DNA of 64,000 bases from Candidatus Cloacimonetes bacterium HGW-Cloacimonetes-3. Lineage in GTDB: Bacteria > Cloacimonadota > Cloacimonadia > Cloacimonadales > Cloacimonadaceae. The number at the start of each line of letters is the position of its first letter. Within the stretch, counting starts at the first letter, position 1. The stretch is from NCBI GenBank assembly GCA_002840645.1, contig PHBO01000005.1:92380-156379 (forward strand). The letters run 5' to 3'. A program made the translations under genes and the position numbers. This document shows positions 35,819 to 44,800 of this stretch, piece by piece. Below the pieces are notes generated by a model, which saw only the letters and a list, made by a program, of their open reading frames with translations, had not been told where the DNA came from and ran no database searches.

Positions 35819-36847
35819 CTAAAACTCGAATCCGAGCGAAAAGATTTTATTGTAATCAACCAAGCCACCCGCAGGTACCATGGCAAAATCTGCTGTGAGC
35901 TTATATCTTTGATCAAATCTATATTGTACACCAACACCGAAGCTGGGACCTACGATATCACCGGCTGTATCTGCAAAGTACCCACCTCGCAGAGCTATCA
36001 GCTCCAGATATGTGTATTCGGCACCTGCGCCATAGATGGTTTCGTCAAAATTGTTCCATCCGGTTACAAAACGTTGATACAGAGGGTCGTCGTTGGTAAG
36101 CATTTTACTTGCTTCAGCGGAGACGATCATCTTGTTCATCGGGTTATCAAACAATGTGTATGCTGCGCCAAGTCTGAAAGTAAGGGGGGCAGGGTCAGCT
36201 TGATCCTGATCTACAAAAGTAACATCAGGTCCCACATTTTGCAACACAATAGAGCCATCGATACCAGGTAAGCCAACATCTTTGAATTTGGCACCTAAAT
36301 CGAAAGCAAAACTGAAGGCACTACCATCTTTTCCATCAGTAGCTCCTGTTCCGGGAGCAAGGTATGAATAGAGCAGCTTAAAGTTGCCGCCTAAACCGAC
36401 TTTTTCGGGTACAAGCTCATAGCTGTATCCCGCAGCTCCGGCGACATCAAAGCTATGAAAATCACCATAATTTTCCTGATTAGGTCCTGTGTGAGGCTGG
36501 GTTCCGGCATCAAGCCAGATTATGTGAGCATTCAAGTTTCCGATGCCATGGAAGTATTGGTTCCAGCCCAAATACTCATAGAACATATCGTCCAGACCAG
36601 AACCTTGCAACCAAGGAATATGGTTTCCGGCTAACTGAGTTTTGCGGTTAAAGGCAGTTGCTCCCGGATTCCACCACATGGCAAAAGCATCGTCGGCAAC
36701 AGCTGAATAGGCGCGACCCATGCCATTGGCACGTCCACCCGGTTCAAAGGTTAAGAACAGCAAAGAACCCTGAGAGATTCCCGCCAGAGCAAAGGGTAAG
36801 CCTATCATGATAAGCAGGCTTACTACTATTATATGTTGTTTGAGCAT
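35819..36847 (-). CDS. PorV/PorQ-family outer-membrane protein
   Basis: 342-residue predicted beta-barrel. Signal peptide (MLKQHIIVVSLLIMIGLPFALA), then the family N-terminus FLTFEPGGRANGMGRAYSAVADDAFAMWWNPGA (xxxRAxGMGxAxxAxADDAxxxxxNPA), repeated amphipathic strands and a C-terminal strand ending in FSLGFEF. PorV is the T9SS protein that carries cargo from the translocon to the attachment complex; relatives also act outside that system, so this role is an inference from family and from the sorting domain on the next gene. GGAGG lies 5 nt before the ATG. First gene of the operon running to 30323. Confidence 0.88.
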   Translation of the reverse strand: MLKQHIIVVSLLIMIGLPFALAGISQGSLLFLTFEPGGRANGMGRAYSAVADDAFAMWWNPGATAFNRKTQLAGNHIPWLQGSGLDDMFYEYLGWNQYFHGIGNLNAHIIWLDAGTQPHTGPNQENYGDFHSFDVAGAAGYSYELVPEKVGLGGNFKLLYSYLAPGTGATDGKDGSAFSFAFDLGAKFKDVGLPGIDGSIVLQNVGPDVTFVDQDQADPAPLTFRLGAAYTLFDNPMNKMIVSAEASKMLTNDDPLYQRFVTGWNNFDETIYGAGAEYTYLELIALRGGYFADTAGDIVGPSFGVGVQYRFDQRYKLTADFAMVPAGGLVDYNKIFSLGFEF

Positions 36848-37024
36848 TAATCCTCCATTTGGTATGGATAATATTTCAGGTTCAAGAAATATAGCCTGAT
36901 TGTATTGACCACTTCGAATAACTTAGTTGGCTATAGGTAAAAACCAAGCAAATTATGCCTATATTACAGCTTTGCACAGATAATGCCGAGGATAGCAAAT
37001 TAATCCGTTAGCTCCTTATTCTTT

Positions 37025-37112
37025 TGGTACCGAAGGCCGGAATCGAACCGGCACGAGCGCAAAGCCCGGTGGATTTTGAGTCCACTGCGTCTACCAATTT
37101 CACCACTTCGGC
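37025..37112 (-). tRNA. tRNA-Leu (CAA)
   Basis: 88 nt with encoded CCA. Acceptor GCCGAAG/CTTCGGT (G1-U72 wobble), anticodon stem GTGGA/TCCAC with loop CTCAAAA (anticodon CAA, codon UUG), long variable arm CGGGCTTTGCGCTCG, T-arm GCCGG-TTCGATT-CCGGC. It lies 177 bp upstream of the porV-like gene on the same strand. Confidence 0.96.
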
Positions 37113-37432
37113 ACACTGAAATCTCATTTTTAATTATGCTGTTTCCTTGTCAATAAAAAAAGGGATAAAGCTAAGAATAAAGATATGTCATCTTGTGTAT
37201 TCTAATCAACAAATAGCTGCGGAACGGCTGAAAGTGATTAAGCAATTTACGATACGATAGTCAGATAGTGATCTAAGTGGCTTCTTATTCTTATACGTGC
37301 AGATCATCAAGTATTATTTACCACGTAAGTAAGTCTGATCGCAACTGATGTTCATAAGCCTTCATTATAAGGAAGCAAGTAATTACTATTACAGTCAAGC
37401 AGGGATCCTAAACCGCAAAAACATGTATCCTG
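37113..37432. other. intergenic spacer, nothing recognised
   Basis: 320 bp of AT-rich sequence between tRNA-Leu(CAA) and the 37433 gene, both read on the minus strand. No ORF, clear hairpin or known repeat was seen. Confidence 0.45.
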
Positions 37433-38299
37433 CTAAGTTCTGCGCTTGGAATAGCCTTTTAAAATGTAATAATAGCCTGCAAACACAACAATCATCAGCA
37501 TCATAAAGACTAAAGAACTGGACAGTTCGAAAGAGGGGTCTTGATTAATATACATAACTCCAGCCATAGCACAAACAACCACACTCATACTAAGGAAGAA
37601 ACCATAGATAAGCATCTGTAGAGGAAAACTACTGCCAGGGCGTACCCAGAGCAAGTATAAACTGATAAATCCCAGAGGGATGGAGAAGCCAAGATCAAAA
37701 AACCTTACTAACCAGAATGCAGATGGAGAAAGATCATATCCTCGAGCAGTTCCCGTAGCAAAGACTTCAAAGATTTCCTTCATCCACAACATACCAAACA
37801 TACTCATAAACACTGAGAAGCATATAGAATAGATAATCAGGGGCTTTTTGGAGAAGCGTGGTTTTAACCTTGGTGGAAAGGAGGAAAGGCTAAAAAGCAT
37901 TATCAGCAAGGCGGAAACAAGCACCGCCAGAAAGTAAAAGAAATAGTGTTCACTGTTACCGCTGTAATCAGGAGCCATCCATTCCCAGCCGATTGCGTAG
38001 CTGATAGCGTAATAAAACAAAAACAGAGGCGTTAACACTAACAGGTATTTTGCATAACGCTTACGAGCAGAGAGGGCTAAGGCACCGATGATTAGTATTG
38101 GCGCGATCACAAAGGTGTTCACTGCATCTTGTGCAATTAGCTGGTTATTTAAGGAAGGGTGTGTTTTATAAACTATATCACCTTGAATCAGGGGTCCTTT
38201 TATCCCCAGGAAAATTAGTATCACTGCACAAAACAGCGATACGATAACGATAGTATTGCGTTCAAATGCTTCGGGACTACGATCTTTAGTTCTTTTCAT
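37433..38299 (-). CDS. polytopic membrane protein, function unknown
   Basis: 288 aa, about eight predicted transmembrane segments and no recognised motif. The N-terminus is cytoplasmic and charged (MKRTKDRSPEAFERN). Hydrophobic segments lie near residues 16-34, 60-78, 84-102, 118-142, 155-172, 190-215, 225-247 and 255-280. The start overlaps the DUF374 acyltransferase stop by 14 nt, so it belongs to the lipid A operon and may act in the envelope. It is the last gene of the operon. I do not recognise the family and offer no reaction. Confidence 0.75.
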   Translation of the reverse strand: MKRTKDRSPEAFERNTIVIVSLFCAVILIFLGIKGPLIQGDIVYKTHPSLNNQLIAQDAVNTFVIAPILIIGALALSARKRYAKYLLVLTPLFLFYYAISYAIGWEWMAPDYSGNSEHYFFYFLAVLVSALLIMLFSLSSFPPRLKPRFSKKPLIIYSICFSVFMSMFGMLWMKEIFEVFATGTARGYDLSPSAFWLVRFFDLGFSIPLGFISLYLLWVRPGSSFPLQMLIYGFFLSMSVVVCAMAGVMYINQDPSFELSSSLVFMMLMIVVFAGYYYILKGYSKRRT

Positions 38300-38909
38300 G
38301 TTTCACCCTAAATTTAGTTTCTTGATTTGTCATAAAACTTCGCAAGGCTGTTTCCACGGCTGGGAAAGCAGCTTTGCTATCCACATAAAAGGGATCAGAA
38401 TATACTGCGCTAACCTTAGCAAATGGCTTTGGAAACCTGAACCGATCCCAAGAATTGAACACCCATTCTCTATCTGTATCGCAGGCTATAGCCACAATGG
38501 GAATCTTAGCTAACAGAGCAATCTGGAAGATACCGGGATGCATGGTACCAATTGGACCCTTAGGACCATCTGGCGTGATTGCAAGCGAAATGTTCCTTGC
38601 TGCACGGATCATTTCCAGCATTGCTTTTGTACCTTCGCGAGTACTGGAACCTCTAATGGGAATGTAGCCAAGCTCCTTAAGCGGACCTGCAATCAGTTCG
38701 CCATCTGCGGATGATGAAACCAGTACACCGGCATGGGAGAATGCTCTTTGCATGGTTAAGGGAAGTAAGTTGCGATGCCAGAACATATAGATACAGCGAA
38801 TGTTATCGGATGCTTCCTGGTTAACAACATCAAAATGAATGCTTCTACGCAGAAGAAGTAAGAGTTTTGCTGCAATTTTGCGTTCCAGATAGAATATGGC
38901 TTTATGCAT
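38286..38909 (-). CDS. DUF374 lysophospholipid acyltransferase-like protein
   Basis: 207 aa of the LPLAT-related DUF374 family, peripheral or membrane-associated. The FWHRNLLPL segment (about 44-52) carries the catalytic His of the HX4D-type motif region; the family motifs IPIRGSSTREGTKAM and ITPDGPKGPIGTMHPGIFQIA follow. Its position between lpxB and a membrane protein suggests acylation of a lipid A precursor in place of LpxL/LpxM; this is inference. The start overlaps lpxB by 8 nt and the stop overlaps the next gene by 14 nt. Confidence 0.88.
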   Translation of the reverse strand: MHKAIFYLERKIAAKLLLLLRRSIHFDVVNQEASDNIRCIYMFWHRNLLPLTMQRAFSHAGVLVSSSADGELIAGPLKELGYIPIRGSSTREGTKAMLEMIRAARNISLAITPDGPKGPIGTMHPGIFQIALLAKIPIVAIACDTDREWVFNSWDRFRFPKPFAKVSAVYSDPFYVDSKAAFPAVETALRSFMTNQETKFRVKHEKN

Positions 38910-40065
38910 AGGTGCGTAGCAGTTCTTTCACAATAGGAGGAATTTCCTCAGAGGGTTTTTTGTCGCTCAGTAAGGCGATTAGTTTTTGCAGTTCCAAGCG
39001 AATATAGTTGTTATAAACAGCATCATTAAGGATTTGTTCAACATGGGTAAACACGGCTTCCGGGCTAAGATCATCTTGTACAAGCTCCGGGCACAGGTTT
39101 TGATTTAGGATGATATTTGGTAACCCAATGCGTTTGATGCGTACGAAGCGTTTTCCAATGCTGTAAGATATAGCAGAAGCTTTGTAACAAATAACCATGG
39201 GAGTACCAATAAATGCAGCTTCCAGCGTAACTGTTCCTGAAGTACAAACAAGAGCTTCACAGTACTTCATCATTTCATAATTGTAACCGTCTATTAACTT
39301 TATGCTCTTTCGATCAGTGCTGCCCAGGGAGTCCATATAGATGTTATGATTCACACCGCGAGATTTGGAAAACAAGATTTCGTATTTATTCTTATCCCAC
39401 TTTTCAGCCGCTTTCAAGAAAATTGGAATCATAGTTTGGATTTCTGTGTTCCTACTACCGGGGAAGAAGCCTAACCATTTCTTACCGGGATCAAGCTTGT
39501 AAAATTTTGCAAAGGCAGAACGATCAAGCTCTAAGCTTACTTCTTCGGCGATAGGATGTCCCACGTAACTGCAAGTGATGTTATGGATATCCAACATTTC
39601 TTTTTCGAAAGGTAAAATACATGCAACATGATTGGTAGAATCTTTAAGCTTGTAAACCCGCTCATGTTTCCACGCCCAAAACTGCGGACATATAAAGTAC
39701 AAAACAGCAACTCGGTATTCATCTGCCATTTTCGCAATTCGCAGGTTTAAACCCGGATAATCTACTAATATCGCCAGATCGGGTTTACTTCTGGCAAAAA
39801 GCTTACGTATGCGGCTTTGCACCCGCATAAAGAACAAGATATGGGACAGAACTTCCACAAAACCCATCACTGCGAAACGCTGGAATGGGAAAAGAGGGAT
39901 TAATCCTTGTTTCTGCATTTTAGGTCCGCCGATGCCAACGTGGTTCAGGTTTGGGATAGCTTTATTAAGGCTTTTCATCACCAATTCGGCATGCAGGTCG
40001 CCAGAGCTTTCTCCCACCAACCAGAAAATAGTGTACTCGCGCTCTTGTTTTTTTTTCTCATTCAT
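38902..40065 (-). CDS. lpxB: lipid-A-disaccharide synthase
   Basis: Joins lipid X and UDP-2,3-diacylglucosamine to give lipid A disaccharide. 387 aa with the start at ATG 40065, which overlaps the COG2426-gene stop as ATGA; the frame remains open 132 bp further upstream but that part is the other gene. Motifs: VGESSGDLHAE near the N-terminus, GGPKMQKQG, VDYPGLNLR, CPQFWAWK and FVGHP-like YVGHPIAEE, with GFFPGSRNTEI and CTSGTVTLEAA in the GT-B C-terminal half. This shows that the organism makes lipid A and therefore has an outer membrane. Confidence 0.95.
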   Translation of the reverse strand: MNEKKKQEREYTIFWLVGESSGDLHAELVMKSLNKAIPNLNHVGIGGPKMQKQGLIPLFPFQRFAVMGFVEVLSHILFFMRVQSRIRKLFARSKPDLAILVDYPGLNLRIAKMADEYRVAVLYFICPQFWAWKHERVYKLKDSTNHVACILPFEKEMLDIHNITCSYVGHPIAEEVSLELDRSAFAKFYKLDPGKKWLGFFPGSRNTEIQTMIPIFLKAAEKWDKNKYEILFSKSRGVNHNIYMDSLGSTDRKSIKLIDGYNYEMMKYCEALVCTSGTVTLEAAFIGTPMVICYKASAISYSIGKRFVRIKRIGLPNIILNQNLCPELVQDDLSPEAVFTHVEQILNDAVYNNYIRLELQKLIALLSDKKPSEEIPPIVKELLRTYA

Positions 40066-40652
40066 TGGATTGCCATATTCCCCATTAAAGATAGTGATAC
40101 TACTATTGCTGCTGCCAGCAGCACGCCAACAAAGATGAACAATAAGGATCGCCAGAACTTCAGCCCAAAGATATTGGCTGCAAAAGCTCCTGTCCATGCT
40201 CCTGTACCGGGTAAAGGGATACCGACAAATATTACTAAGCCAATGGCTTCATACTTTTCGATGGATTTACCCTTTCTACGGGTACGGGCAAACAACCACT
40301 TTGTGAATCTTGCACCTTGCCTGTTTTTGCTTAATTGCATAAAGAACCAGTCCATAAACATTAGAATAAAGGGGATAGGTATCATATTGCCAACTAAAGA
40401 AAGGACTAATGCTTTCTGCCACGACATTTTAAATAGAATGACTGCAATAGGGATACTGCCCCTCAGTTCTATAATAGGGAGCATAGATATGATAACAACG
40501 ATCCACTCTGAACTCAAACCCTTATCTGCCAGCCAGTCAACAGTTTTATCGGCAACTTCATTGCCGAACAAAGGCTGTACTACAATCAGTATCAGTGTTA
40601 TTAGGGCTAATATCCTAAAATGCTTAATCACTCTTTCTCCAATTCTATTCAT
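40062..40652 (-). CDS. COG2426-type small multidrug export-like membrane protein
   Basis: 196 aa with four to five transmembrane segments. Characteristic segments are SMLPIIELRGSIPIAV (about 56-71) and IFVGIPLPGTGAWTGAFAA (about 141-159), typical of the Sm_multidrug_ex/COG2426 family. The annotation as multidrug exporter rests on family name only; the real substrate is unknown. First gene of the lipid A operon; lpxB overlaps its stop by 4 nt. Confidence 0.85.
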   Translation of the reverse strand: MNRIGERVIKHFRILALITLILIVVQPLFGNEVADKTVDWLADKGLSSEWIVVIISMLPIIELRGSIPIAVILFKMSWQKALVLSLVGNMIPIPFILMFMDWFFMQLSKNRQGARFTKWLFARTRRKGKSIEKYEAIGLVIFVGIPLPGTGAWTGAFAANIFGLKFWRSLLFIFVGVLLAAAIVVSLSLMGNMAIQ

Positions 40653-40808
40653 AATTAGCCCTTATATTGCAGCAGGTATATTTTGTCAATTCCCTTTTTC
40701 ACAAGGCATAATAGAGATGAGGGTAGCACAATAATCCTGCTGGTTTGCCTAAAATGATGGATGCATTATACTATAAGGAAAGAAATAAAATAACAAAGCG
40801 AGGACAAT

Positions 40809-41312
40809 ATGGCACTCAAAGAACAGTTGATTAGCTCACTGAAAAAGGCAATGCAGGGTGAAATGGACAGCGTTACCTTATATGCCAATGCTGCAAACCA
40901 TGCAACCGATGCTGAAGTTAAGGAATTCTTCTTCTCCCGCCGAGAAGAGGAAAGGCTGCATTACAATTATCTGCTGCAATACTACCAAGAGATATCAAAC
41001 GATTTGCAACCAAGTGACCTGAGTGACAGAATAAGCATGCCTGCAAGCGGACATCCCATGATAACAGATAGCTTCCTGCGCCGGATTGGTGAAGACCAAA
41101 TCCTTTATTCTGCCATCTCCACCGCACTACTGCTGGAGAAAGACGCTATCGAGCATTACCGCAATAGCATGAATGAAGCTGAAAACCTTACCCTAAAAGC
41201 TTTCTATGAACTAATGATTCGTTGGGAAAGCAAGCATTATGACGATTTGTTGGTAGTGCAAAAAGAGGCAGAACAGTACTATTGGCAGATAAACCAGTTC
41301 GAACCCTTCTAA
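40809..41312 (+). CDS. ferritin-like diiron protein (rubrerythrin-type, no rubredoxin domain)
   Basis: 167 aa four-helix-bundle protein. Two ExxH motifs, E48-R-L-H51 and E140-S-K-H143, with E18 and E110 or E115, give the ligands for a diiron site. The C-terminal rubredoxin domain of classical rubrerythrin is missing. Likely function is peroxide reduction or iron handling in an anaerobe (inference). AGCGAGGA precedes the ATG. A monocistronic gene, convergent with recO; its terminator lies inside the recO coding sequence. Confidence 0.9.
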   Translation: MALKEQLISSLKKAMQGEMDSVTLYANAANHATDAEVKEFFFSRREEERLHYNYLLQYYQEISNDLQPSDLSDRISMPASGHPMITDSFLRRIGEDQILYSAISTALLLEKDAIEHYRNSMNEAENLTLKAFYELMIRWESKHYDDLLVVQKEAEQYYWQINQFEPF

Positions 41313-41315
41313 ACC

Positions 41316-42071
41316 TTAATGGTAAAATTGGCTTAATACGCTCAGACTTTTTAGTCTGAGCGTTTGTTTATGATGCATATCCCAGTATTTTTCCAGCAAG
41401 TTATTTATCTCAGATATCTCTTGCTTACCCGGTCTCAGGTCGTTAAGATGCTTTCCGATTTCCGGCATCAAACGCAGTATTCCTGCGCTAAGGGGAGATA
41501 AATATAGCAGGTGTTCCAAGTTTTGCATATCCTGCACACACTGCCTGCATACAAAACCCCAATGTTGCTGGTCGATTATTGTATAATTACTTAATGACTG
41601 ATGACAAAGGCAGCACTCATCTAAGGGCGAGCCTACTCCACTGAACCTTAACAACCTTAAGAATAAACGCCAAAATATCAGCACAGCATTTGTGGAAACC
41701 CCTTGAAGGTAATCCAGGTAGCTTATTGTAAGCTCATATAGCCGGAGATGTTCATCTGCGGGTACAATCATCTGGCTTATCATTTCAATCCCGCACTCTG
41801 CTGCTGCCCATGTTGCCGGAGTAGGGAAGCGTGAATAATCCTTCACCAAATCCTCATCGTACAACAACCACAGTCCTGCTTCTTTAGGTTCATATAAACC
41901 CAATTCATATTCACAGAGGTTAGATAATTGATGTTTTTCTGTCTGTTTGCGTATTCCCTTGGCGATTACCCCAATCAACCCATGTTCACGGCTTAGGCAG
42001 CGTAATATTAAGCTACTATCGCTGTATTCGCTTTGTTTTATAAGGATGCAGAGTACTTTTGTTTTTTTCAC
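41316..42071 (-). CDS. recO: DNA repair protein RecO
   Basis: Loads RecA in the RecFOR pathway and anneals single strands. 251 aa. The N-terminal OB-fold begins MKKTKVLCILIKQSEYSDSS; a four-cysteine zinc site lies in CCLCHQSL ... FVCRQC (about 153-180). The start is GTG at 42071, sharing GTGA with the stop of the RqcH-like gene; no ATG fits the OB-fold start. Its 3' end encodes, on the other strand, the terminator of the ferritin-like gene. Confidence 0.93.
   Translation of the reverse strand: MKKTKVLCILIKQSEYSDSSLILRCLSREHGLIGVIAKGIRKQTEKHQLSNLCEYELGLYEPKEAGLWLLYDEDLVKDYSRFPTPATWAAAECGIEMISQMIVPADEHLRLYELTISYLDYLQGVSTNAVLIFWRLFLRLLRFSGVGSPLDECCLCHQSLSNYTIIDQQHWGFVCRQCVQDMQNLEHLLYLSPLSAGILRLMPEIGKHLNDLRPGKQEISEINNLLEKYWDMHHKQTLRLKSLSVLSQFYH
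41338..41363 (+). terminator. terminator of the ferritin-like gene, inside recO
   Basis: Perfect 11-bp stem ACGCTCAGACT / AGTCTGAGCGT with a TTTT loop, followed by TTGTTTA on the plus strand. It begins 25 nt after the ferritin-like stop and lies within codons 236-244 of recO on the opposite strand. Confidence 0.8.
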
Positions 42072-43480
42072 AATTTCAAATATTCCCGGATTTCGCGGAT
42101 ATCCATTGGAGTGGCATATATACTGTGATGGTTAGAATATGTAACATAGCCAGGGGCAGCCTTGCGTGGTTTGCGCACAAAGCGTATCTGTGTATAATCC
42201 ACGGGCACATTGGCAGAATGCTTTGCCTGGCTATACCACGCTGCAAGATTACAGCAGAGCCGTATAAGTTCAGGAGTTGGTTCCTTCTTCTTAAGGCATC
42301 TCAGCAGCACATGTGCACCATGATATATCCTGCTGTGAAACCACCAATCATGCGGTCGCCCCAATTGAGTAGTAACAAAATCATTCTCTTTCGCCTTCCT
42401 GCCAACCACAATCTGATAATCTTCACTAACCTTCAAGCTAAGCATTTTATCCAGAGCACTCGCTTTCTGAATCATCTGGGAGGCACTGGAGCCTGTTTTT
42501 AGGTTCAAATCCAGTTCTTCACCAGCTTCGGTACGTGCCAACAGCGCTTCTGTGCGTTCAATTTCTGCTCGTGTTTTAGCGATATTCTCACCGATAATCA
42601 CATAGCCATTTTTCGCTTTGTGATACTTCTTTAGATAGTGGTGCAGATTGTCGTGGGCATTCTTGTCCACCTGCAGAGGTATGGTAATATCCTTCAAGTC
42701 GGCATCGTAATAGTTCACAGTTGTGAAACTGCTTTGCCCGGTAACGATAGACTTCAGGTTTGGCTTCAAAGCCTCGGCACAATCCCGCCAGTAATCTGCC
42801 TTTGCAGCCTCAGCAAGATCTTGCATTTGTAGCTTCAGCTTCTTCTCCAGCTTTTTTATCTCGCGCTTTAGCTGAGTGATTTGAGACATCCTCTTCTGAT
42901 CTGAACTACGGTTCTGAATCACATCCTCAAACCGCTTCCTGAAGTAAGTGTTACAGTTCTGGCTTCCATCAGGATAAGGGACATCAACGGTCTTTTTATC
43001 CGGGATAAATGCTGTCTTGGGTGCTAAGTACACCAAGCCGGGTAACACCTGTCTCTGTGGATTCTCTGCATAAGTATATTTACGTACTGCATCAATTATT
43101 AATAGCTTATCTTCTTGTTTCCGGCAAAGTATGGCATTAGCCTGAGGTGGCATCAATTCCGCCACAAGAGTGTAAGGGATAAATTGCTGATAAATATCTC
43201 TGTGCATGATGTTTACGTAGATAATGCGATCAGTAGCGCAGAGATTTATCCCAGTTATCAGTGCATTCTTAAGGTTTTGCATCACTGGCTTCGCTGCATC
43301 CAGAAACAGGTTATCATCCGTTAAGTATAGAAATGAATCACCCGGATTTAGCACAAAGCACAGCTTCTTTCCCCCTTTCAAAATCATTATCAGCCGTTCC
43401 TCAAGCTGGAAGCATGCTTCGATGGAACCGCTAAAATCCTGCATTTCTTCAATCCAAGCATTTAGGTATGCATAAGTCAT
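42068..43480 (-). CDS. rqcH: RqcH/NFACT-family ribosome quality control protein
   Basis: Binds stalled 50S-peptidyl-tRNA and adds C-terminal alanine tails using tRNA-Ala. 470 aa, shorter than Bacillus RqcH (about 570), as often seen outside Firmicutes. N-terminal NFACT domain with the DR motif in CATDRIIYVNI, a central coiled coil (about 195-225, rich in K/E/L, with a second helical part from 285-330), and the C-terminal NFACT-R domain DWWFHSRIYHGAHVLLR, with AAWYSQAKHSANVPVDYT. Its stop shares GTGA with the recO start. Divergent from the 43564 gene. Confidence 0.9.
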   Translation of the reverse strand: MTYAYLNAWIEEMQDFSGSIEACFQLEERLIMILKGGKKLCFVLNPGDSFLYLTDDNLFLDAAKPVMQNLKNALITGINLCATDRIIYVNIMHRDIYQQFIPYTLVAELMPPQANAILCRKQEDKLLIIDAVRKYTYAENPQRQVLPGLVYLAPKTAFIPDKKTVDVPYPDGSQNCNTYFRKRFEDVIQNRSSDQKRMSQITQLKREIKKLEKKLKLQMQDLAEAAKADYWRDCAEALKPNLKSIVTGQSSFTTVNYYDADLKDITIPLQVDKNAHDNLHHYLKKYHKAKNGYVIIGENIAKTRAEIERTEALLARTEAGEELDLNLKTGSSASQMIQKASALDKMLSLKVSEDYQIVVGRKAKENDFVTTQLGRPHDWWFHSRIYHGAHVLLRCLKKKEPTPELIRLCCNLAAWYSQAKHSANVPVDYTQIRFVRKPRKAAPGYVTYSNHHSIYATPMDIREIREYLKL

Positions 43481-43563
43481 TAAAATTTATCCTTTTTGTC
43501 TTGACACCAAAATCGGTTATCATTTTCTTGACCACGTATTAAGAATACATAAAGGAGTCAAGC

Positions 43564-44436
43564 ATGAAAGCTATGCATGTTATTATTCTCGCCATTCTCG
43601 CCATCCTGACTATCCTCTTCGGGGTTCTCTGGATGGGCTCCAATGGCAAAGCCAAATCACTACTGAAATCTAACTCAGAGCTTAAGGAATTGTATGATAA
43701 TTCCACCGCTACTATTGGAGAAATACAATCCAGCCTTGAATCTATGGATAAAGACCTCTCTGGACAGCTTTTTACCAATGCAGAATTACCCGGAACTACT
43801 CCTGAAGACAGGCGCAGCCGCATTGTAACCTCTATTTCTACGATGCGCACCCAGATTGAGAACGACAAGAAGAAAATCAGTCAGCTCGAAAAGCAGCTTG
43901 CCAGTTCTAAAAGCCAACTTAAAGGCGTGCAAGATATCGTAAACAAGCTTAAAGCCAGCATCGGCGATAAAGAAAAGATCATGGATGAACTGCAAAAGAA
44001 GCTTGGCATCATGAATGAAACCCTTGAGACAGAGCGTAGAACCAGCCAGGTGGAAATCCAGAAACGCGAACAAACCATCGGCGAAAAAGAGGCAGCTCTT
44101 GCTCAACAATCCCTGGAAGCTAACAAGATATACTATGTCTATGGCACTCGCAAAGAACTGATAGACAAAGGTATCATAGACCGCAAAGGTGGGTTGCTTG
44201 GTATCGGAAAGGTAACTACAGTTACCCGCACAATTGAAACGGACAAGTTTACCCAAATGAACTTATTGGATAGCCAACAGATTTCTTTCCCTGCTACAAA
44301 GAAAGGCTATTCCGTGCTTTCCAACCATGTTGCCACATCTTATAAAGTAGAGAAGGTTGGAGAAGAAAACGTCCTTACTGTTACTGACACTGCCAACTTC
44401 CGTAAGCAGAAATTCCTGGTGATAGAGCTGCTATAA
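43564..44436 (+). CDS. membrane-anchored coiled-coil protein, unknown function
   Basis: 290 aa. One N-terminal transmembrane helix (residues 5-24) puts the rest outside the inner membrane. A long coiled coil follows (about 30-180, heptads of L/I with E/K), then a globular C-terminal part starting NKIYYVYGTRKELIDKGI with DRKGGLLGIGK and a late NFRKQKFLVIELL strand. I recall this C-terminal segment in conserved hypothetical proteins of Bacteroidota and relatives, but have no function for it. GGAG lies 6 nt before the ATG. It is monocistronic with its own terminator. Confidence 0.8.
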   Translation: MKAMHVIILAILAILTILFGVLWMGSNGKAKSLLKSNSELKELYDNSTATIGEIQSSLESMDKDLSGQLFTNAELPGTTPEDRRSRIVTSISTMRTQIENDKKKISQLEKQLASSKSQLKGVQDIVNKLKASIGDKEKIMDELQKKLGIMNETLETERRTSQVEIQKREQTIGEKEAALAQQSLEANKIYYVYGTRKELIDKGIIDRKGGLLGIGKVTTVTRTIETDKFTQMNLLDSQQISFPATKKGYSVLSNHVATSYKVEKVGEENVLTVTDTANFRKQKFLVIELL

Positions 44437-44454
44437 GCACTGTCACTTAACATT

Positions 44455-44488
44455 AAAGGGTGCAGAAGCAATGCTCTGCACCCTTTTT
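44455..44488 (+). terminator. rho-independent terminator
   Basis: Stem AAAGGGTGCAGA / TCTGCACCCTTT (12 bp) with an 8-nt loop and five T, starting 19 nt after the stop codon of the coiled-coil gene. Confidence 0.92.
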
Positions 44489-44616
44489 GCATTCTATTGA
44501 CAAGTTGGTTATATCCTGAAATAGCTGTTATACTGTTAACTACCAGTTGTCATAGAATACCTTATGTCCACTAAGCAGGCACTTTCTTCAGCCCTTCTTG
44601 TTCCACATCTGTTTCC

Positions 44617-44673
44617 GTTAACCCACCCATAACCCTCCCATATCCGATACGGGAGGGTTATGGGTGGGTTAAC
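44617..44673. repeat. dispersed GC-rich palindrome, family 2, copy 2
   Basis: 57 bp, GTTAACCCACCCATAACC on the left and GGTTATGGGTGGGTTAAC on the right. The shared core (44626-44664) is CCCATAACCCTCCC/GGGAGGGTTATGGG; the extra outer 9 bp pair with each other but differ from the outer arms of copy 3. It lies downstream of tRNA-Ser on the minus strand and downstream of the 43564 gene on the plus strand. No other feature was seen in 44489-44800. Confidence 0.82.
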
Positions 44674-44800
44674 GGTTGGGTACAAGCTAAGTCTATGTAA
44701 GCATTCATCTTACTTTATTTTGGATAAAAAAGTGGATATATGATTCTGGGAGGACAAAAAACAAGCATTCAAATTGATTTGAAAGAGAGCTGAATAAAAG

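Noticed and set aside
35780..36271. 163-codon plus-strand ORF
   Set aside because: Antisense to the porV-like gene; no independent support.
40066..40197. 44-residue upstream extension of lpxB
   Set aside because: Lies inside the COG2426 gene; the ATGA overlap gives the usual LpxB N-terminus.
39907..40734. 275-codon plus-strand ORF
   Set aside because: It is antisense to lpxB and the COG2426 gene, both with clear family motifs; no ribosome-binding site or recognisable protein.
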